From Bacteroidales bacterium (lineage in GTDB: Bacteria; Bacteroidota; Bacteroidia; Bacteroidales; UBA932), in contig JAFSWO010000084.1 of NCBI GenBank assembly GCA_017450165.1, forward strand, positions 1 to 33,928: a stretch of 33,928 nt of DNA, given 5' to 3'. Shown in pieces: positions 14,059 through 22,151 of this stretch. Position numbers and translations under genes: made by a program. Numbering within the stretch: position 1 is the first letter of the stretch; every line of letters begins with the position of its first letter. A model generated the notes under the pieces. The model ran no database searches. It worked only from the letters and a program-made list of their open reading frames with translations, and was not told where the DNA came from.

Positions 14059-16974
14059 ATGAGAAATCGATTTATTCTTGCTACGATCCTGCTCTGCGTT
14101 ACGGCTTTCACGGCCCTGGCGCAGAAAGGCGTGATTCGCGGCAGCGTGAGGGGCAGCGACGGAGATATCCTCTCCGGCGCGACGCTGGTGGCGCAGAGTG
14201 GCAAATATGCCATCGCGGACGCCGACGGTGCCTGGGCGCTGCAGGCGAAGGAGGGGGAGACGGTGACCGTTTCCTTCTACGGATATGACGAGCAGGTTTT
14301 CACCGTGGGCAAGCAGGCTGTCTATGACATTGTCCTGCAGGTCTCTGCGGCTACCATGCTCGATGAAACCGTGATTATCGGTTATGGTAAGACCACCAAA
14401 CGCGAAGTGACCGGTTCCGTGGCCAGCCTAAAGGCGGACGACCTGGACAAAGGTTCCTTCACCACCGCAGCGCAGATGCTACAGGGCAAGGTGGCCGGCC
14501 TGACGGTGACCAACCCGAACGGCGGTGATCCGAACGCCTCCTACGAGATTCTGCTTCGTGGTACGAATACGCTGAAAGCCGGCCAGGGCCCGCTGATCAT
14601 CATCGACGGCGTGGCGGATGCCGATATTCGTAACATCAACTTCCAGGAAGTGGAGTCGGTGGACGTCCTGAAGGATGGTTCTGCCGCCGCTATCTACGGT
14701 ACGCGCGGTTCCAACGGTGTGCTCATCATCACCACCAAACGCGCGAAAGCCGGCACCACGGTCGTGGAATATGACGGCCAGGCTTCCGTCCAGACGGTGG
14801 CCGCACGTGCGGTTCCGATGACGGCACAGCAGTTCAAAGATGCGATTACCAATTACGCTCCCACGCAGGCTGCATCCATCTATAGCGGCGATACCGACTG
14901 GTTCAAGGAGATTACCCGCACCCCGTTCAGCCACAAGCACTCGCTGGCCGTATCGGGCGGTTCCCCGGACTTCTCGCACCGCACGGTGCTGAACGTGGAG
15001 CAGAACCAGGGCCTCCAGAAGCGCAATGACGCTCAGAAGTACCTCTTCAAGACCAACATCCACCAGAAAGCGGTGGAGGGATGGCTTGACCTGGATTACA
15101 ACCTGGGGTACGTGAAGCGCAGCTATGTATCTGCCAATACGAGCGTTTTCTATCAGGCCTTCCTGCACAATCCGACGGAGCCGGTATATGACCCGACGAA
15201 TTACAAGTATGGCGGATACTATACGGTCAACGGTATGGATTATTTCAATCCGGTAGCCATGCTCAACGAATACACGAACAGGCGCGAGACCAACAGCATC
15301 TCCGCGAACGTCCGCGCCACTCTCAACGTGCTCAGCATCCCCGGTTTGAAATGGGACAACTTCGTCAGTTACAACACGGAACTTTATCAGGCCCAGAAGT
15401 ATTACACCCGCTACTATCCCAGCCAGGTCGGCAAGGACGGCGTGGCGGAGGTCAGCAACGATATATCCACTGATTTCCAGTGGGAGAGCACGGTTCAGTA
15501 TTCCAAGGTAATCGGGCCTCATTCCATTCAGGCAGTGGCGGGTTATACATGGCAACGCTCCGATTACTTCGAATCTTACGCAGGTAACTACGGCTTCGAC
15601 ACGGACTTTTACGGTACCAACAACCTGGGTCTTGGCACTGCCCTGAAATTGGGCTTGGCCGACATGGGATCGTACCGTTCTGCAAGCCGCTACATCGCTT
15701 TCTTCGGCCGCGTCATGTATAATTACAACGAGAAATACCTCGCATCCGTTTCGCTGCGGCGCGACGGTTCCACCCGTTTCGGCGCTGATCACAAGTGGGG
15801 CTGGTTCCCCGCTGCGAGCTTCGGTTGGCGTATCAACCAGGAGGAGTGGATGCAGGGACTGCACTGGCTCTCCGATCTCAAGCTTCGCGCCGGATTCGGT
15901 GTGACCGGCAACCAGGACTTCTCCAACTACAAGTCGCTGATGCTGATGTCATCCGGTTCCATGTTCTTTTACAACGGAAAATGGATCAATTCATACGCAC
16001 CGGCCTCCAATAGCAATCCCTATCTGGGCTGGGAGCGCAAGAACGAGTTCAACGTGGGTATCGATTTCGCCTTTCTGGACAACAGGATTGGCGGAACGGT
16101 GGATTACTACTATCGTCTGACCACAGATCTTCTCTATGATTATGTGGTTCCTGTTCCGCCGTATGACTACAATACGCTCTTTACGAACCTGGGATCCATC
16201 AGCAACACCGGTATCGAACTGACCTTGTTCGGAACCCCCGTCAAGAAGAAAGACCTCGAGTGGAACGTCAACTTCACCGCCGCGCACAACAAGAACAAGC
16301 TCATCAAGTTCAAAAACAAGGAATTCAAAAACGCTGAATATAAAATTGGATCGATCGGCGATCCGTTCAATATTAAATGCCAGCGACTGGTGGAAGGGGA
16401 GAGCCTCGGGCAGTTCTATGCGCCGATTTTCGATTACATCGATCCGGTGACCGGACGGGAGGTTCTGAAAGACGAAATCGCCGGAAGCGTTGCAGAACCC
16501 CGCTGGACGCAGATCGGTACGGCTTATCCCTTTGCAACGCTCGGCCTGGGCAACTCCGTCCGTTGGAAGAACCTCTCCGTCAGCTGCTCGCTTCGCGCTT
16601 CGCTCGGCGGTCTGGTGTTCAATTCATACCGGGCGATGTACGAGAATACCGAAGATCTCGGCCTGAAGAACATACTGGCCTCCTGGCTGAACGACACCTC
16701 GTTTACCCAGAATCCGGTCTACTCGTCCAAATACATCGAGAATGCAAGCTACCTGAAACTGGACAACCTGACGGTGTCGTACGACATCAAGCCTTCGACG
16801 TCGCTTGTCAAGGGTATCCGCGTCTACCTGTCGGGACAGAACCTGCTCTGCCTGACCGGCTACAAGGGTGTGGACCCGGAGGTTTCGCTCTCTGGTCTGG
16901 CCCCGGGTATCGAGGGCACCAGCTACTATCCGCGAACCCGTGTCTTTACGCTGGGGGCAAACGTAACCTTATAA
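14059..16974 (+). CDS. SusC/RagA-type TonB-dependent outer-membrane transporter
   Basis: This 971-aa outer-membrane beta-barrel, with the SusD-like partner, pulls oligomeric or nucleotide-like nutrients into the periplasm using TonB energy. It has a signal peptide (MRNRFILATILLCVTAFTALAQ), a CarboxypepD_reg-like domain (about 28-100, GSVRGSDGDILSGATLV), a TonB-box region (DETVIIGYGKTTKREVTGSV), and a plug with AAQMLQGKVAGLTVTNP, PLIIIDGV, and VLKDGSAAAIYGTRGSNGVL. The long barrel ends in a hydrophobic C-terminal strand (FTLGANVTL). The length is within the normal SusC range. It follows the sugar permease by 17 bases and precedes SusD by 12. The ligand is inferred from neighbours to be ribose- or ADP-ribose-containing. 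Confidence 0.95.
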   Translation: MRNRFILATILLCVTAFTALAQKGVIRGSVRGSDGDILSGATLVAQSGKYAIADADGAWALQAKEGETVTVSFYGYDEQVFTVGKQAVYDIVLQVSAATMLDETVIIGYGKTTKREVTGSVASLKADDLDKGSFTTAAQMLQGKVAGLTVTNPNGGDPNASYEILLRGTNTLKAGQGPLIIIDGVADADIRNINFQEVESVDVLKDGSAAAIYGTRGSNGVLIITTKRAKAGTTVVEYDGQASVQTVAARAVPMTAQQFKDAITNYAPTQAASIYSGDTDWFKEITRTPFSHKHSLAVSGGSPDFSHRTVLNVEQNQGLQKRNDAQKYLFKTNIHQKAVEGWLDLDYNLGYVKRSYVSANTSVFYQAFLHNPTEPVYDPTNYKYGGYYTVNGMDYFNPVAMLNEYTNRRETNSISANVRATLNVLSIPGLKWDNFVSYNTELYQAQKYYTRYYPSQVGKDGVAEVSNDISTDFQWESTVQYSKVIGPHSIQAVAGYTWQRSDYFESYAGNYGFDTDFYGTNNLGLGTALKLGLADMGSYRSASRYIAFFGRVMYNYNEKYLASVSLRRDGSTRFGADHKWGWFPAASFGWRINQEEWMQGLHWLSDLKLRAGFGVTGNQDFSNYKSLMLMSSGSMFFYNGKWINSYAPASNSNPYLGWERKNEFNVGIDFAFLDNRIGGTVDYYYRLTTDLLYDYVVPVPPYDYNTLFTNLGSISNTGIELTLFGTPVKKKDLEWNVNFTAAHNKNKLIKFKNKEFKNAEYKIGSIGDPFNIKCQRLVEGESLGQFYAPIFDYIDPVTGREVLKDEIAGSVAEPRWTQIGTAYPFATLGLGNSVRWKNLSVSCSLRASLGGLVFNSYRAMYENTEDLGLKNILASWLNDTSFTQNPVYSSKYIENASYLKLDNLTVSYDIKPSTSLVKGIRVYLSGQNLLCLTGYKGVDPEVSLSGLAPGIEGTSYYPRTRVFTLGANVTL

Positions 16975-16986
16975 ATCCGGAATGTT

Positions 16987-18567
16987 ATGAAAAAGAGTTT
17001 ATATCTGATTGGAGTGCTTGCAGCAATGCTTTGCAGCTGCACGAACCTCGACGAGGAGATCTATTCCAGCATTCCGAAAGACCGCTTCTTCACCAGTGAA
17101 GAGCAGTTTGTAAAGTACTCGGCCCGGGCATACAGTTCATTGCAGGATTGGGGTACCGAGCAAAGTCTCTGGACGCTGAACCTTCAGTTGACCAACGAGA
17201 TCGTCGTCCCGCGCAATCCGACAGGAGAGTGGTCGCAGTCGCGTTACGAAGAGCTTCAATTCCATAAGCCGACGGCAAGCAATAACCTCCTCAATATGGG
17301 GTGGGAGTTCTGCTTTAAAGGTATTACAGCCTGCAACGACGTTTTGGATACGGTAGAAAGTACCTCGGAGTTCCCAGGACGGAACAAAATCATCGCCGAG
17401 ATGAAGGTGCTGCGTGCTTATTTCTATTATATGGCTGTTTCCGACTGGGGAAATGTGCCATACTCGATTTCCAAGAAAGAGACGGAACTGCCGCAGCAGA
17501 AAGACCGTGCTTTTATGTTCAACTTTATCGAGTCGGACATCAAAGAGAATCTCCAATACCTCTCCAAGGAACGCTCAGCAGAAACTTATGGGCGAATTAC
17601 ACAGGGTGTTGCATACTGCCTGCTGGCTAAACTGTATCTCAACGCAGAACAATGGATCGGGGTAGAAAAATGGACTGAAGCGGAGGCCTGCTGCGACTCT
17701 GTCATGAAATCAGGACAGTACCAGATTCTCAACAACTACAAAGACAATTTTGCCATCAACAACGATAATACGGCAGAAGGTATCTTTGCAATCCCTTACA
17801 GTACCATTTACACCAAATCCGACCACAACGCCTTTGTCATCTACATGTTGACACTGCCTGCCAATATGGTCAAGCCGGTTTCCGCATCTCCCGATACGAA
17901 CCCCCAGCCTGTCTATAATCTTTCCTGGAACATCAATGCGGCACCCTGGGACGGTTTCGTGGCCGATCCGGATTTCTTCGCTTCCTACGATCCTGCGGAT
18001 ACCCGCAAGGCGGATACCTGGATTTATGGCCAGCTGAAAGACCTTGCAGGCAATGACCTGACAATTGACCTGGGTGACGGTCCGGTTCCCTATGTGCTCG
18101 ACGCAGCCATGGATGAGAGTGTCTATACGAATCGCCGTTCTCCGTTGCAGGGCGCCCGTATCGGCAAGTGGCCTTACCAGAGCGACGGTCTGCTGACCGG
18201 CGACCAGGTGAGCATGGACAACGATTTCTACCTGATGCGTTATGCGGACGTGGTGCTGATGCGTGCAGAGGCCCTGGTGCGTCTGAACCGGGCGGGTGAG
18301 GCTGCGGCTATGCCGGAACTGGCGAAGATCCGCACGCGTGCCGGACTTGCTCCGTTGACCGCTGCCGACCTGACGCTGGACAACATCTACCTGGAGCGCA
18401 TGCACGAACTGGCGCTTGAAGGCTGGCAGCGTGAGGATATGATTCGTTTTGGCAAGTATTTAGGTTCCTGGTGGAACAAGCCTGTCACAACCGAAAACGA
18501 TCTCCTGCTTCCGATTCCTTCACCGGTCCTCTCCGCCAATCCCAATTTAACCCAGAATCCCCGTTAA
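16987..18567 (+). CDS. SusD/RagB-family surface lipoprotein
   Basis: This 526-aa surface glycan/nutrient-binding lipoprotein forms the lid of the SusC barrel. The lipoprotein signal MKKSLYLIGVLAAMLCSC ends in lipobox LCSC with the attachment Cys at residue 18. The helical SusD fold is evident from the N-terminal NLDEEIYSSIPKDRFF, EMKVLRAYFYYMAVSDWGNVP (TPR-like helix), and the family's C-terminal LERMHELALEGWQREDMIRFGKY and LLLPIPSPVLSANPNLTQNP. It is 12 bases after SusC and one base before the first ADP-ribosylglycohydrolase, so co-translation with both is likely. Confidence 0.95.
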   Translation: MKKSLYLIGVLAAMLCSCTNLDEEIYSSIPKDRFFTSEEQFVKYSARAYSSLQDWGTEQSLWTLNLQLTNEIVVPRNPTGEWSQSRYEELQFHKPTASNNLLNMGWEFCFKGITACNDVLDTVESTSEFPGRNKIIAEMKVLRAYFYYMAVSDWGNVPYSISKKETELPQQKDRAFMFNFIESDIKENLQYLSKERSAETYGRITQGVAYCLLAKLYLNAEQWIGVEKWTEAEACCDSVMKSGQYQILNNYKDNFAINNDNTAEGIFAIPYSTIYTKSDHNAFVIYMLTLPANMVKPVSASPDTNPQPVYNLSWNINAAPWDGFVADPDFFASYDPADTRKADTWIYGQLKDLAGNDLTIDLGDGPVPYVLDAAMDESVYTNRRSPLQGARIGKWPYQSDGLLTGDQVSMDNDFYLMRYADVVLMRAEALVRLNRAGEAAAMPELAKIRTRAGLAPLTAADLTLDNIYLERMHELALEGWQREDMIRFGKYLGSWWNKPVTTENDLLLPIPSPVLSANPNLTQNPR

Positions 18568-18568
18568 T

Positions 18569-19477
18569 ATGAGACGTTTCGCATTTCTTTTACTCGCATC
18601 GTTCGTGTTATTCTCCTGCTCACCCAAGGTGCAGGAGAAGGAGATTTCCTATGACGAGCTGCGCGACAAGATTGCCGGTGCCTGGCTGGGCCAGATGGTC
18701 GGCAATATCTACGGCCTGGAATATGAGAACAAGTTCGTGGATGAACCCGGTGAAGGCCCCTTCGTCTTCAATAAGGCCATGCGCAAGATGGAGGCTGTTG
18801 ACGGCGCCTTTTCCGACGACGACACCGACGTGGAGTATCTCTATCTGTTGATGATGGAGAAGTACGGGGTGGAGCCCACCTATGCGCAAATGCGCGAAGG
18901 GTGGATGTACCACATCCGCGACCGCGTGTGGCTGGCCAACCGCGCTTCGCTGGGGCTGATGCATTATGGCTTGACGCCGCCCTTCACGGGCGATATGCGC
19001 TACAATCCGCACTGGTTCCAGATCGACCCGCAGTTGATCAACGAGATCTGGAGCTATACGGCACCCGGTATGCCCGCCTATGCGGCCGGGATTTCCGAAT
19101 GGGCGGCCCGCATTACCAGCGACAGCTGGGCTACCTCGCCGACCATGGTCTACGGTGTGATGTATTCGGAAGCCTTCTTCGAGAAGGATATCCGCACGCT
19201 GGTGGAACATGCTGTCAGCTATCTGCCTAAGAATGACCGCTTTGCCAAGACCGTTCGCGAATGTATGGCACTCTATGACAGCAATCCGGACGACTGGCAT
19301 GCCGCCCGCAAGGCGATTGCCGACAAGTACTGGTTCAACGAACCTTCGCTCACCAAGACCATCTGGAATGCCAACCTGAACGGCGCGATGGGTATTCTCT
19401 CGCTGCTCTACGGTAACGGCGATATCGAAAAGACGCTCCATATCGGCTGTGCGCTCGGTTTCGACGCGGACAACTAG
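18569..19477 (+). CDS. Exported ADP-ribosylglycohydrolase 1, N-terminal fragment ending at an in-frame amber codon
   Basis: This is a 302-aa N-terminal catalytic part. The lipoprotein signal MRRFAFLLLASFVLFSC has lipobox LFSC. The ADP-ribosylglycohydrolase fold opens with DKIAGAWLGQMVGNIYGLEYE, has the first metal motif SDDDTDVEYLYLLMM, and reaches the second metal motif GFDADN, where TAG (19475-19477) stops translation. The same frame continues without interruption to 20548, so the original gene encoded about 659 residues. Family members usually have Gln or another residue just after this motif, so a single C-to-T change in CAG would explain the stop. These enzymes cleave the N- or O-glycosidic bond of ADP-ribose to its acceptor. 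The truncated product lacks the last helices of the fold and is probably inactive. Confidence 0.85.
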   Translation: MRRFAFLLLASFVLFSCSPKVQEKEISYDELRDKIAGAWLGQMVGNIYGLEYENKFVDEPGEGPFVFNKAMRKMEAVDGAFSDDDTDVEYLYLLMMEKYGVEPTYAQMREGWMYHIRDRVWLANRASLGLMHYGLTPPFTGDMRYNPHWFQIDPQLINEIWSYTAPGMPAYAAGISEWAARITSDSWATSPTMVYGVMYSEAFFEKDIRTLVEHAVSYLPKNDRFAKTVRECMALYDSNPDDWHAARKAIADKYWFNEPSLTKTIWNANLNGAMGILSLLYGNGDIEKTLHIGCALGFDADN

Positions 19478-19504
19478 ACGGCTACCATCTGCGGTATCCT
19501 GGGC

Positions 19505-20548
19505 GTGATCGGCGGTCAGGAATGCGTTCCCACCGAATATTCGATTGCCTTCCCGCACTGGACCAAACCCTTCAACGACCGCTATATCAACGTGACGCGC
19601 TACGACATGCCCGATGCCTCCATCGAGGATATGATCGACCGTACCGTGGCGCTGGCTGTGAAGGTGGTGGAGGCCCGCGGCGGCCGTACCGTGGAGCGTG
19701 ACGGCAAGAAGTACCTGGTGATCAATACAAAAGCGGATTTCAACCCGCCGATGGAGTTCTGCGTAGGCCCCGAGCCGCGCATTGTCAGCGGCGAAAAGGT
19801 GAACTACGATTTCAGCTGCGTGACCAATGCCCGCTATGCCTGGAAGCTGGTCTCCGGTACCTTGCCCAAGGGCCTGAAGTTCCGGAACGGCCATCTGAGC
19901 GGCCGTACCACCCAAATCGGTGAATTCCCCATCCGCCTCTCGCTGAGCAACGGTGTGGAAACGCTCGAAAAGGATTTCAACCTGATTGTCCGTGGCCGAA
20001 ACGTGGCTCCCCAGGGCCATATCGTGGCCTCCTCCACCGAGTGCAACTTTGCCGTGCTCGATTCCTGCTGGACCACCAACTCCCACTCCTATTATGCCAA
20101 GGACGTGAGCGTCATCAACGACGGCGTGCTGGACGGGGAGGGGTCGGTCTTCTATTCCCTGACCGAGAAATCCAATGCCCCCAAACAGGAGTGGTTCGGT
20201 TACGAATGGGATGAGCCGGTGACGGTGGATCTGGTTTCGTTCCACTACGGTTGCCTGGAAGAGTTCGGCGGCTGGTATTCCGATATGTGGGTGGAGTACA
20301 TGAATCCCTTCGGAGACTGGCAGAAGGTTCCTACGATCGTGCATCCGGCGCTGCCTGAGAGCGATATCGTCTTCATTCAGCCGCACTTCGCCGAGTTCCT
20401 CTTCTTCTTCAGCCCGGTCCGTACGCGGGGCATCCGCGTGGTGGGTAATGTGAAGGTTCAGGATCACTGGCACAAGTACACGAAGGACGTCTCCTCGTTC
20501 ATTTCGGTCTCTGAAGTTCAAGTTTACGAAGCACCTGCCGCACAATGA
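19505..20548 (+). CDS. ADP-ribosylglycohydrolase 1, C-terminal fragment (rest of the fold, Ig-like and discoidin-like domains)
   Basis: This is in frame with the preceding fragment, separated only by the amber codon. A GTG at 19505 is the first possible start, so as an independent gene it has no signal peptide and would not be exported. It contains the end of the glycohydrolase fold (GVIGGQECVPTEYSIAFPHW, SIEDMIDRTVALAVKVV). A putative Ig-like module follows (YAWKLVSGTLPKGLKFRNGH to SLSNGVETLEKDF), and then a C-terminal beta-rich domain (VINDGVLDGEG, WFGYEWDEPVTVDLVSFHYG, GIRVVGNVKVQ) resembling F5/8 type C or discoidin carbohydrate-binding domains. Its stop overlaps the next gene's start (ATGA). 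It is best read as the back half of one broken gene. Confidence 0.75.
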   Translation: MIGGQECVPTEYSIAFPHWTKPFNDRYINVTRYDMPDASIEDMIDRTVALAVKVVEARGGRTVERDGKKYLVINTKADFNPPMEFCVGPEPRIVSGEKVNYDFSCVTNARYAWKLVSGTLPKGLKFRNGHLSGRTTQIGEFPIRLSLSNGVETLEKDFNLIVRGRNVAPQGHIVASSTECNFAVLDSCWTTNSHSYYAKDVSVINDGVLDGEGSVFYSLTEKSNAPKQEWFGYEWDEPVTVDLVSFHYGCLEEFGGWYSDMWVEYMNPFGDWQKVPTIVHPALPESDIVFIQPHFAEFLFFFSPVRTRGIRVVGNVKVQDHWHKYTKDVSSFISVSEVQVYEAPAAQ

Positions 20549-22149
20549 GAAAAGCCTTCATTATCCTGCTGGCAGCCTGCTGCTGTGCAGCCTGCGCGTC
20601 GAAACAGCCCTCCGATGTAACCCTTTCCAAGGAGGAGTTGCTCAACAAGATCAAAGGCGGTTGGGCCGGCCAGACGATTGGTGTGGTCTTTGGCGCACCG
20701 ACCGAGTTCAAGTTTACCGGTACCACCATCCAGGATTATCAGCCGATTCCCTGGGGTGAGGGCTACGTGAAGTACTGGTGGGACAAGAAGCCCGGTCTCT
20801 TCGACGACGTCTACAACGACCTGACCTTCGTGGAGGCCTTCGAGCAGATGGGACTGGACTGCAGCGCCGATTCGCTGGCGCTGCGCTTCGCCTATGCCGA
20901 TTATCACCTGGCACATGCCAACCAGGCTGGCCGCTACAACATCCGCCAGGGCATCATGCCGCCGCTGTCTGGCAACTGGATGAACAATCCCCACGCGGAT
21001 GACCTGGACTTCCAGATCGAGGCCGATTTCGTGGGGCTGATGGCTCCGGGTATGCTGCCCAAGGCGCTGGAGATTGCTTCCCGCGTGGGGCATATCATGA
21101 ACAGCGGCGACGGTTTCTACGGCGGTGCCTTCGTGGCGGGCCTCTACAGTGCCGCCTTCATCTGCAACGATCCGGCGAAGATCCTGGATATGGCGCTCGC
21201 GCCGATTCCCAAGGAGAGTACCTTCTATCAGTGCGTGGACGAAGTCCGCAAGCTGCACAGGAAGTATCCGAACGATTGGGAGCAGGCGTGGTTCGAACTG
21301 CACAAGAAGTGGAACCGCGACGTGGGCTGCCCGAAAGGGGTTTTCCTGAGTTTCAACATCGACGCCAAGATCAATTCCGCCTATGTGGCCATGGGCCTGC
21401 TCTACGGTGGTGGCGACTTCTCCCGTTCGCTGGAGATTTCCACACGCTGCGGACAGGATTCCGACTGCAACCCGGCTACGGTGGGCGGCGTGCTGGGCGT
21501 GATGCTGGGCTACGACCAGATCCCGGACTTCTGGCGCGAGCCGCTTTCCGAAATCTGGGACTGCGATTTCGAGGGCACCGACGTCTCGCTGGCCAAAGGT
21601 TCCCAGTACTCCTTCAACCAGGCACTTGCACTGATTGAAGGTGAGGGGGGCGCGGTCACCGAAGAGGCGGTCACCATCCCGGTCCGCGAACCGGAGGTGC
21701 TGCCCCTCGAGCAGAACTTCACGAACACCTATCCGCTCTTCCGCGAGCGTAAGGATTGCTGGATGAAGGACACCTATACCTTTGATTTCTCGGGTAACGG
21801 CTTCGTGATCTGGGGCAACCTGGTCTGCACGCGCAGCATCACCCCCGATTATGCACACCGTGTCTCCATCAAGCACATCGGCAGCGAGGTCTTTGCCCTG
21901 GCGGAGCCCGACGATCCCTATGTAGCCCGCATCGAGGTCTGGATTGACGGAGCGTTGGATCAGGTCTCCGTGATGCCGATGAAGAACACCGAGCGCAAGT
22001 TGGAGCCCGCCTGGAAGTACTGCATGAGCGAAGGTCGCCACAGCGTCACCCTCAAGTGGCTCAATCCGCACAAGGATTACCTGCTGCGTATCAATGACAT
22101 TATGTATTACAGCGAGAAACCGAATACGGACCGCTTTTACCACAATTAG
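20545..22149 (+). CDS. Exported ADP-ribosylglycohydrolase 2 (DDVYND / GQDSDCN subtype)
   Basis: This is a 534-aa lipoprotein (MRKAFIILLAACCCAACA, several Cys in the signal region; the lipobox is probably CAAC). The glycohydrolase fold begins KIKGGWAGQTIGVVFGAPTEF. Its first acidic motif is FDDVYNDLTFVE, its second GQDSDCNPATVGG, both expected to hold the Mg ions that position ADP-ribose. A middle segment (HADDLDFQIEADFVGLMAPGM) is shared with the next gene. After about residue 350 comes a beta-rich C-terminal domain (TFDFSGNGFVIWGNLV, IEVWIDGALDQVSV) that may bind ligand. It probably acts at the cell surface or in the periplasm, releasing ADP-ribose or ribose from conjugates. It overlaps the broken first copy by four bases and ends in TAG two bases before the third copy. 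The exact bond cleaved is unknown. Confidence 0.88.
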   Translation: MRKAFIILLAACCCAACASKQPSDVTLSKEELLNKIKGGWAGQTIGVVFGAPTEFKFTGTTIQDYQPIPWGEGYVKYWWDKKPGLFDDVYNDLTFVEAFEQMGLDCSADSLALRFAYADYHLAHANQAGRYNIRQGIMPPLSGNWMNNPHADDLDFQIEADFVGLMAPGMLPKALEIASRVGHIMNSGDGFYGGAFVAGLYSAAFICNDPAKILDMALAPIPKESTFYQCVDEVRKLHRKYPNDWEQAWFELHKKWNRDVGCPKGVFLSFNIDAKINSAYVAMGLLYGGGDFSRSLEISTRCGQDSDCNPATVGGVLGVMLGYDQIPDFWREPLSEIWDCDFEGTDVSLAKGSQYSFNQALALIEGEGGAVTEEAVTIPVREPEVLPLEQNFTNTYPLFRERKDCWMKDTYTFDFSGNGFVIWGNLVCTRSITPDYAHRVSIKHIGSEVFALAEPDDPYVARIEVWIDGALDQVSVMPMKNTERKLEPAWKYCMSEGRHSVTLKWLNPHKDYLLRINDIMYYSEKPNTDRFYHN

Positions 22150-22151
22150 TT

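Noticed and set aside
19475..19477. Genetic code change with TAG read as glutamine
   Set aside because: TAG is used as an ordinary stop at 22147-22149 with the next gene two bases on, and no other in-frame TAG was seen in conserved genes. A point mutation or error is simpler.
18620..20545. Long minus-strand open frame (641 codons) opposite the first ADP-ribosylglycohydrolase
   Set aside because: Mirror of the coding strand, with low-information His/Val/Gly-rich content and no motif. Its continuity only reflects codon bias on the plus strand.
20524..22143. Long minus-strand open frame opposite glycohydrolase 2, and a similar one (22146-23342) opposite glycohydrolase 3
   Set aside because: Both mirror the clearly real plus-strand paralogues and resemble each other only because those paralogues do.
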